Of a stretch of 64,000 nucleotides of DNA, positions 58,614 to 64,000 are shown one piece after another (within the stretch, counting starts at the first letter, position 1; each line of letters opens with the position of its first letter). This DNA is from Nocardia brevicatena NBRC 12119 (lineage in GTDB: Bacteria > Actinomycetota > Actinomycetes > Mycobacteriales > Mycobacteriaceae), in the NCBI RefSeq assembly GCF_000308495.1, contig NZ_BAFU01000066.1:1-64000 (forward strand), in the 5' to 3' direction. Position numbers and translations under genes: made by a program. A model generated the notes under the pieces. That model ran no database searches. It had not been told where the DNA came from and saw nothing but the letters and a program-made list of their open reading frames with translations.

Positions 58614-59420
58614 GTCCAGCTCGTCGAGCAGGGTGGGCAGCCGCCGGAAGTTCGGCCGCGCCGTGTGCCGGTCACCGGTGCGCCTTACTTTGCGGCCGAC
58701 GGTGCACATGCCGGGTGTTGATATGCCAGGGAAGGTGCGAACCGATACACCGGTCTCTCGGTCGGGTCGGGCGGTGTGACCGAAGGCCGGACCGCCGGGT
58801 ACTGCGGTCGATGGAAGGTCACCGGCTCGCTGCTCGGCAATCGTTCTGTGGTGCAGCCATGCCAGGAGTACTGCACCGAGGGCAGTGGGTAGAGAGTCCC
58901 CGGCAATGACCAGAACGGTGTCTTCGGGAGCCGGCAGTACATACAGGTAGGTCAATAACGAGGCGACGAACATACCGACGAGCACTGCCGAAACGGTGTG
59001 CGAGATCCTGACGTGTGGAGCAACGTCCATCAATACGACAGTGCTTCCCTTCAGGACAACGGCGAGCCCCGCGATCGGGTCCGGTCTCTTCGCAGCGTCC
59101 GGTACTCCACACCAGGGCAATCGTCCGAAATCTGTCCTGTCACGTGTTCGGACGCTCGCTCACCGCAAGCGGAACGATGCGACCGACCGGGGCACATACG
59201 GCTCGGTCGACCGCCGGCGGGCCGCGAGCACTTGCCCAGTTCCGCACCACGATTCACCGGTGTTTCCCGAGCCGCTTGTATCGAGACCTCCTCGGCCGCC
59301 GACGGCATCTCGACAGCGGACAGGAGTGGCCGTTCGGATACATTGCCCAACAACGACAAACGCCCGGCGGGACGGGATCCACCGGACGTTTGTGCGAATC
59401 GTTCGCGGAAAACCGCGATA
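58614..59420. other. Region upstream of the methyltransferase, possible N-terminal extension
   Basis: About 800 bases. From about 59030 to 58840 a minus-strand frame reads hydrophobic helices (HTVSAVLVGMFVASLLTYLY and LPTALGAVLLAWLHH) in frame with the methyltransferase, then a low-quality linker. The rest, up to the fixB stop at 59421, holds no supported gene; a small stem (cgcgg-aaaa-ccgcg, 59404-59417) lies just after the fixB end and may end that transcript. Confidence 0.4.
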
Positions 59421-60377
59421 TCAGCCCTTGTGCTTCTTGACCTCTTCGGTCAGCTGTGGAGCGACATTGAACAGGTCGCCCACGATGCCGTAGTCGGCGA
59501 TCTCGAAGATCGGCGCCTCTTCGTCCTTGTTGACGGCGACGATGGTCTTCGAGGTCTGCATACCGGCGCGGTGCTGGATGGCACCGGAGATACCGAGCGC
59601 GATGTACAGCTGCGGCGAGACCGTCTTACCGGTCTGGCCCACCTGGAACTGGCCGGGGTAGTAGCCGGAGTCGACGGCGGCGCGGGAGGCACCGACGGCG
59701 GCGCCGAGCGAGTCGGCCAGCGACTCGACCACCGAGAAGTTGTCGGCGGAGCCGACACCACGGCCACCGGAGACGACGATGTTCGCCTCGGTGAGCTCCG
59801 GACGGTCACCGCCCACGATGGGCTCGCGGGAGACGATCTTCACGACGCCCTCTTCCTGTGCCGGGACCTCGACGGTTACCTTCTCACCGGCACCGGCCTG
59901 GGCGTTGATCTCGATCGAGCCCGGGCGCACCGAGATGATCGGGACATCACCGTTGGTCTTGGCCTCGACGGTGTAGGCGCCACCGAAGATGGAGTGCACC
60001 GCGGAGCCATCGGAGTTCACGGCGACGACATCGGACAGCAGCCCGGAGCCGATACGGGCGGCCAGGCGGCCCGACACCTCTTTGCCCTCGGCGGACGCGG
60101 CGACCAGCACGGCGGCGGGCGAGGCCGACTCCGCCAGGCCGGCGAGTACGTCGACCTTCGGGGTCACCAGGTAGCCCTCGGCGTCGTCGGATTCGGCGAC
60201 GTAGATCTTCTCGGCGCCGGCGGCGGCGAGGGCGTCGGACAGTTTGTCGGTGGTGCCGGGGACACCGACCACCACGGCCGACGGTTCACCGAGAACCCGG
60301 GCGGCGCTGAGCAGTTCGGTGCTGATCTTCTTGAGCGCACCCTCGGCGTGCTCGATGAGCACAAGTACTTCTGCCAT
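59421..60377 (-). CDS. etfA: Electron transfer flavoprotein alpha subunit
   Basis: 318 residues from ATG 60377 with aggagataagaca upstream (also called FixB). With EtfB it carries FAD and passes electrons from acyl-CoA and related dehydrogenases to the ETF:quinone route. N-terminal domain begins [20 protein letters not shown]; the FAD domain shows [60 protein letters not shown] and [19 protein letters not shown]. All are ETF-alpha hallmarks. 41 bases after fixA, cotranscribed. Confidence 0.98.
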   Translation of the reverse strand: MAEVLVLIEHAEGALKKISTELLSAARVLGEPSAVVVGVPGTTDKLSDALAAAGAEKIYVAESDDAEGYLVTPKVDVLAGLAESASPAAVLVAASAEGKEVSGRLAARIGSGLLSDVVAVNSDGSAVHSIFGGAYTVEAKTNGDVPIISVRPGSIEINAQAGAGEKVTVEVPAQEEGVVKIVSREPIVGGDRPELTEANIVVSGGRGVGSADNFSVVESLADSLGAAVGASRAAVDSGYYPGQFQVGQTGKTVSPQLYIALGISGAIQHRAGMQTSKTIVAVNKDEEAPIFEIADYGIVGDLFNVAPQLTEEVKKHKG

Positions 60378-60418
60378 TGTCTTATCTCCTGAAGTTTCTC
60401 GACCGGTAGGGGCGCGGG

Positions 60419-61204
60419 TCAGATGATCTTCTGGGCGACCAGGTACTGGGCGATCTTGGTGCCACCGTCGCCTTCGTCGGCGACCTTCTCGCCCGCGGTG
60501 CGCGGTGGCTTCGGGGTGGAGGCGGTGACGGTGCTGCCCGCGTTCTCCACACCGACGGTCGACGGGTCGATGCCCAGATCGGCCAAGGCGAAGGTCTGCA
60601 CTTCCTTCTTCTTGGCGGCCATGATGCCCTTGAAGGACGGGAAGCGCGGCTCGTTGATCTTCTCGGTGACGCTCACGATGGCGGGAAGGGTTGCTTCCAG
60701 CTTGAACACGCCTTCGTCGGTTTCCCGCTCGCCGGTGATCCTGTCCCCGTCCACGGTGAGTTTGCGCAGGTGGGTGAGCTGCGGAATACCGAGGTATTCG
60801 GCGATGATCGCGGGCACGGCGCCCATGCGGCCGTCGGTGGCCTCGTTGCCTGCGATCACCAGCTCGACACCCTCGACCTGGCCCAGCGCACCGGCCAGCA
60901 CCCACGCGGTCTGCACCGCGTCGGAGCCGTGGATGGCAGGGTCGTTGATGTGGATGGCCTTGTCGGCACCCATGGACAGGGCCTTGCGGATGGCCTCGGT
61001 GGCGCGGTCGGGACCGGCGCACAGCACGGTCACCTCACCGCCCTGGGCCTCCTTGATGAGCAGTGCCTCTTCGACGGCGCGCTCGTTGATCTCGTCGAGC
61101 ACCGCGTCGGCGGCCTCGCGGTCGAGGGTGTAGTCACCGTCGGTCAGCTTGCGCTCGGACCAGGTGTCGGGAACCTGCTTGATGAGTACGACGATGTTCG
61201 GCAT
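60419..61204 (-). CDS. etfB: Electron transfer flavoprotein beta subunit
   Basis: 261 residues (FixA). MPNIVVLIKQVPDTWSERKL at the start, then NERAVEEALLIKEAQGGEVT and the AMP-binding region CAGPDRATEAIRKALSMGAD, LVIAGNEATDGRMGAVPAII and EPRFPSFKGIMAAKKKEVQT. First gene of the etfBA unit, behind a promoter region with a striking 26-base dyad (61305-61330). Divergent from the methyltransferase operon. Confidence 0.98.
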   Translation of the reverse strand: MPNIVVLIKQVPDTWSERKLTDGDYTLDREAADAVLDEINERAVEEALLIKEAQGGEVTVLCAGPDRATEAIRKALSMGADKAIHINDPAIHGSDAVQTAWVLAGALGQVEGVELVIAGNEATDGRMGAVPAIIAEYLGIPQLTHLRKLTVDGDRITGERETDEGVFKLEATLPAIVSVTEKINEPRFPSFKGIMAAKKKEVQTFALADLGIDPSTVGVENAGSTVTASTPKPPRTAGEKVADEGDGGTKIAQYLVAQKII

Positions 61205-61304
61205 CGGTCTTCGTCGACCTCCTGTTCTGGTTACCTGATGGTGGTCGCACGATCCGGGCGGCCGTACGTCCTTGTGAGTAGGTCAGGGCGAGACATTACC
61301 CTAC

Positions 61305-61330
61305 GTTAAGTTACTGATGGGTAACTTACC
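61305..61330. promoter_or_regulatory. 26-base dyad operator between etfB and the methyltransferase gene
   Basis: gttaagttac-tgatgg-gtaacttacc: two 10-base arms that match at 9 of 10 positions. It lies about 100 bases upstream of etfB and 78 bases upstream of the divergent gene. Size and symmetry fit a TetR-family repressor site; no TetR gene is in the window. Confidence 0.6.
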
Positions 61331-61407
61331 ATTCGAGTGTAGTGAAGGGCGCGTCGCAGGACCCTCCGACCACCCGAGCGGCGACGTCTACCAGTAACGT
61401 CAGTGGG

Positions 61408-62193
61408 ATGAGCGAGGCCCTGCTTCCCGCCACACCCATCAATACCCACGCCGTCGAGCCACTGCCGCTGACCGGCGAACGCACCGTTCCCGGGATAGCC
61501 GAGGAGAACTACTGGTTCCGCCGGCACGAGATCGTGTATGCCCGACTGCTGGACCGCTGCGTCGGCAAAGTGGTCCTGGAGGCCGGATCGGGCGAGGGCT
61601 ACGGCGCGGACATGATCGCGGCGGTCGCCGACCGGGTCGTCGGCCTGGACTACGACCGCGGCGCGGCCGCGCACGTGCGCGCACGGTATCCGCGGGTGGC
61701 GATGCTGCGCGGCAATCTGGCCGATCTGCCGCTCGCCGCCGACACCGTCGACGTGGTGGTGAACTTCCAAGTGATCGAACACCTCTGGGATCAGGCGCGT
61801 TTCCTGCGCGAATGCCTGCGGGTCCTGCGACCCGGCGGCGAACTGCTGATCAGCACTCCCAACCGGATCACCTTCTCCCCCGGGCGGGATACCCCACTCA
61901 ACCCTTTCCACACCCGCGAACTGCACGCCGGGGAACTCACCGAACTGCTGGTAGAGGCCGGATTCCGGATCGAGCTGATGACCGGTGTGCACCACGGGCC
62001 CACCCTGCGGGCCCTGGACGCCAAGCACGGCGGTTCGTTCATCGATGCACAGATCGAACGCGCCCTGGCCGGGCAACCCTGGCCCGCCGAACTGACCGCC
62101 GACGTAGCCGCGGTCGGTATCGACGATTTCGACCTGACCCCCCACGATATCGACGCCGGCCTGGATTTGGTGGCCATCGCGGTGAAACCTTGA
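61408..62193 (+). CDS. SAM-dependent methyltransferase (Rv3030-like)
   Basis: 261 residues from ATG 61408 (gtgggatgagc start). SAM motif VVLEAGSGEGYGADMIAAVA, VVGLDYDRGAAAHVRARYPR, GNLADLPLAADTVDVVVNFQ and VIEHLWDQARFLRECLRVLR. In mycobacteria the homologous gene precedes Rv3031 and Rv3032 and is linked to methylglucose lipopolysaccharide synthesis; here it also heads a three-gene operon. The stop TGA overlaps the TTG start of the next gene. Confidence 0.9.
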   Translation: MSEALLPATPINTHAVEPLPLTGERTVPGIAEENYWFRRHEIVYARLLDRCVGKVVLEAGSGEGYGADMIAAVADRVVGLDYDRGAAAHVRARYPRVAMLRGNLADLPLAADTVDVVVNFQVIEHLWDQARFLRECLRVLRPGGELLISTPNRITFSPGRDTPLNPFHTRELHAGELTELLVEAGFRIELMTGVHHGPTLRALDAKHGGSFIDAQIERALAGQPWPAELTADVAAVGIDDFDLTPHDIDAGLDLVAIAVKP

Positions 62194-63734
62194 GCAACGC
62201 ACACATCTCCGACGCGGTTCCCGGCCAGTTCACCCTGGTCCTGCACTCCCATCTGCCCTGGCTGGCCCACCACGGCCGCTGGCCGGTCGGCGAGGAATGG
62301 CTCTACCAGTCCTGGGCCGCCTCCTACCTACCCGTCGTCGACGTGCTGAGAACCCTTGCCGCCGAAGGCCGTTCACATCTGCTCACCCTCGGCATCACCC
62401 CGGTGCTGGCGGCGCAGCTGGACGACCCGCACTGCCTGGCCGGTATGCACCACTGGCTGGGCAACTGGCAGCTGCGCGCCGACGAGGCGGCCATGGCGGG
62501 CAATATCGCGCTCGGCCGGCATGAGCACCGCCTGGCCGCCGCCGCACTCACGGAATTCGAACGGAGCTGGCGACACGGGGCCGCCCCGGTGTGGCGGGAA
62601 CTCGTCGACGCCGACGCCATCGAACTGCTCGGCGGGCCGCTGGCGCACCCGTTCCAGCCGTTGATCGACGAGCGGCTGCGGGAGTTCCAGCTGGTCGAGG
62701 GGCTGGCCGATGCCCGACTGCGCTGGGGCCACACACCCACCGGAATCTGGGCGCCGGAATGCGGTTTCACCCCCGGCATGGAGACCGGATACGCCGACGC
62801 GGGGGTGACGCATTTCATGGTCGACGGCCCGGCCCTGCGCGGCGACACCACCCTGGGTCGTCCGGTGCGGGATTCGTCGGTCCTGGCGTTCGGGCGGGAT
62901 CTCCAGGTCAGTTACCGGGTGTGGTCGCCGAAGTCGGGATACCCGGGCCAGGGCGCCTACCGTGATTTCCATCACTACGACCACGACACGGGTCTGAAAC
63001 CGTCGCGGGTTACCGGCAAGACCGTCGCCGGGCCGGACAAGGCACCCTACGATCCGGAACTCGCCGCCGCCGCCGTGGAACGCGATGTCACGGACTTCGT
63101 ACGGACCGTGCGGGAACGGTTGATCGGCGAAACCGAGCGGACCGGCCGCCCCGCCCTGGTCGTCGCCGCCTTCGACACCGAACTGTTCGGCCACTGGTGG
63201 CACGAGGGGCCGCAGTGGCTGGCACAGGTGCTGCGCGCGCTGCCGGAGGCCGGGATCACCGTCGGAACCCTGGCCGACGCCCGCGACCGCGGTTTCGTCG
63301 GCGAACCGGTAGAGCTCACCGACTCCTCCTGGGGATCCGGCAAGGACTGGCGGGTATGGGCCGGAGACCAGGTGCGCGACCTGGTGGAACTCAACGCCGA
63401 TATCGTCGGCCTCGCCCTGGACACCCTCGGTAAACTCCGCGCGAACGCCGCCGCGCCGGGCCGCGACCCGGTGGCCGACCAACTGCTGCGGGAGGCGATC
63501 CTCACCGTATCCAGTGACTGGGCGTTCATGGTGAGCAAGGACTCCGCTGCCGGCTACGCGCGCGACCGGGCACACCAGCACGCGCACGCGGTCCGGGAAA
63601 TCGCCGCGGCCGTGGAATCCGGTCAGCTCGCCATAGCGCGCCGATTGGCGGCAGGATGGTCCGTGGCCGACGGCCTGTTCCCAGCCCTGGACGCGCGGCG
63701 CCTGCGTGTCACCCCGGCAGAAGGACAACGATGA
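62190..63734 (+). CDS. GH57 family alpha-glucan branching enzyme-like protein (Rv3031-like)
   Basis: 514 residues from TTG 62190, chosen because TTGA overlaps the upstream stop and the product starts at FTLVLHSHLPWLAHHGRWP, the GH57 block. Further blocks: GIWAPECGFTPGMETG (catalytic Glu) and VVAAFDTELFGHWWHEGPQW (catalytic Asp), and a C-terminal helical domain (AILTVSSDWAFMVSKDSAAG). It likely branches or trims 1,4-glucan for methylglucose lipopolysaccharide or glycogen. The overlap with the next start (ATGA) shows translational coupling. Confidence 0.93.
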   Translation: MSNAHISDAVPGQFTLVLHSHLPWLAHHGRWPVGEEWLYQSWAASYLPVVDVLRTLAAEGRSHLLTLGITPVLAAQLDDPHCLAGMHHWLGNWQLRADEAAMAGNIALGRHEHRLAAAALTEFERSWRHGAAPVWRELVDADAIELLGGPLAHPFQPLIDERLREFQLVEGLADARLRWGHTPTGIWAPECGFTPGMETGYADAGVTHFMVDGPALRGDTTLGRPVRDSSVLAFGRDLQVSYRVWSPKSGYPGQGAYRDFHHYDHDTGLKPSRVTGKTVAGPDKAPYDPELAAAAVERDVTDFVRTVRERLIGETERTGRPALVVAAFDTELFGHWWHEGPQWLAQVLRALPEAGITVGTLADARDRGFVGEPVELTDSSWGSGKDWRVWAGDQVRDLVELNADIVGLALDTLGKLRANAAAPGRDPVADQLLREAILTVSSDWAFMVSKDSAAGYARDRAHQHAHAVREIAAAVESGQLAIARRLAAGWSVADGLFPALDARRLRVTPAEGQR

Positions 63735-64000
63735 AGATCTTGATGGTGTCGTGGGAGTACCCACCGGTCGTGGTCGGCGGGCTGGGCCGGCACGTCCATC
63801 ACCTGGCCACCGAACTCGCCACCGCCGGGCACGAGGTGGTCGTACTGTCCCGACGCCCCACCGGCACCGATCCCACCACCCATCCCACGGCCTCCCATAT
63901 CGCCGAGGGGGTGCTCGTGGTGGCAGTCGCCGAGGACCCACCGATCTTCGATTTCGGCGAGGACATGCTCGCCTGGACCCTCGCCATGGGCCATGCCATG
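63731..64000 (+). CDS. GT4-type glycosyltransferase (Rv3032-like), partial
   Basis: 90 residues are visible; the gene leaves the window. Opens MKILMVSWEYPPVVVGGLGR, the glycogen-synthase-like GT-B start, then HVVHLA-type region (HVHHLATELATAGHEVVVLS). In mycobacteria Rv3032 makes 1,4-glucan for methylglucose lipopolysaccharide and glycogen. ATG 63731 overlaps the upstream stop by four bases. Confidence 0.88.
   Translation, partial: MKILMVSWEYPPVVVGGLGRHVHHLATELATAGHEVVVLSRRPTGTDPTTHPTASHIAEGVLVVAVAEDPPIFDFGEDMLAWTLAMGHAM

Overview
This window comes from a high-GC, mycolic-acid-type actinobacterium, most likely Nocardia or a close relative in the Nocardiaceae. The evidence is the codon bias, GTG/TTG starts, an EmbA/B/C-type arabinosyltransferase, LppZ and CFP-6 homologues, and a gene order that I recognise from memory as the Mycobacterium tuberculosis Rv2995c-Rv3032 block. 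No tRNA, rRNA, CRISPR array, integrase or transposase was seen.

Layout. 0-14 kb: a partial Uma2-type gene, then amino-acid synthesis: leuB, serA, ilvC-ilvN-ilvB (minus strand; ilvB behind an apparent leader-peptide attenuator) and ilvD (plus strand; behind three tandem ~120-bp repeats). Between them lie cspA, a small secreted Arg/Asp-rich protein and a CFP-6 homologue, followed by a SnoaL-like protein, a DoxX protein and LppZ. 14-19 kb: gatB, a lipoprotein hydrolase and pfkA. 19-31 kb: an accessory block separating gatB/pfkA from gatA/gatC. It holds a beta-lactamase-fold lipoprotein, two copies of a histidine kinase - LuxR-type regulator - transmembrane Ser/Thr kinase module in the same orientation, an ABC ATPase without a permease, a membrane-anchored phospholipase A2-like protein and a SRPBCC protein.

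31-45 kb: gatA/gatC, an ACT-domain protein, an AAA ATPase, ligA, a MetE-like protein, mnmA and iscS, then a second secreted Arg/Asp-rich protein, endonuclease V, and an acyltransferase/GNAT pair resembling the ornithine-lipid OlsA/OlsB pair. 45-59.4 kb: a second accessory block (ndh with a divergent LysR regulator, SGNH hydrolase, stand-alone arabinosyltransferase, SDR, decayed aldo-keto reductase, MFS/HxlR pair, small secreted proteins, SAM methyltransferase). 59.4-64 kb: the conserved block resumes with etfA/etfB (fixB/fixA) and a divergent methyltransferase - GH57 - glycosyltransferase operon of the methylglucose-lipopolysaccharide/glucan type; its last gene runs off the window.

How it works together. 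The first third makes branched-chain amino acids and serine. The middle holds translation-fidelity and sulfur-transfer genes (GatCAB, MnmA, IscS) and the replicative ligase. The most interesting accessory content is the duplicated HK-RR-STPK module; one of its kinases has a changed catalytic loop. Calls rest on reading translations and motifs; no database search was possible.
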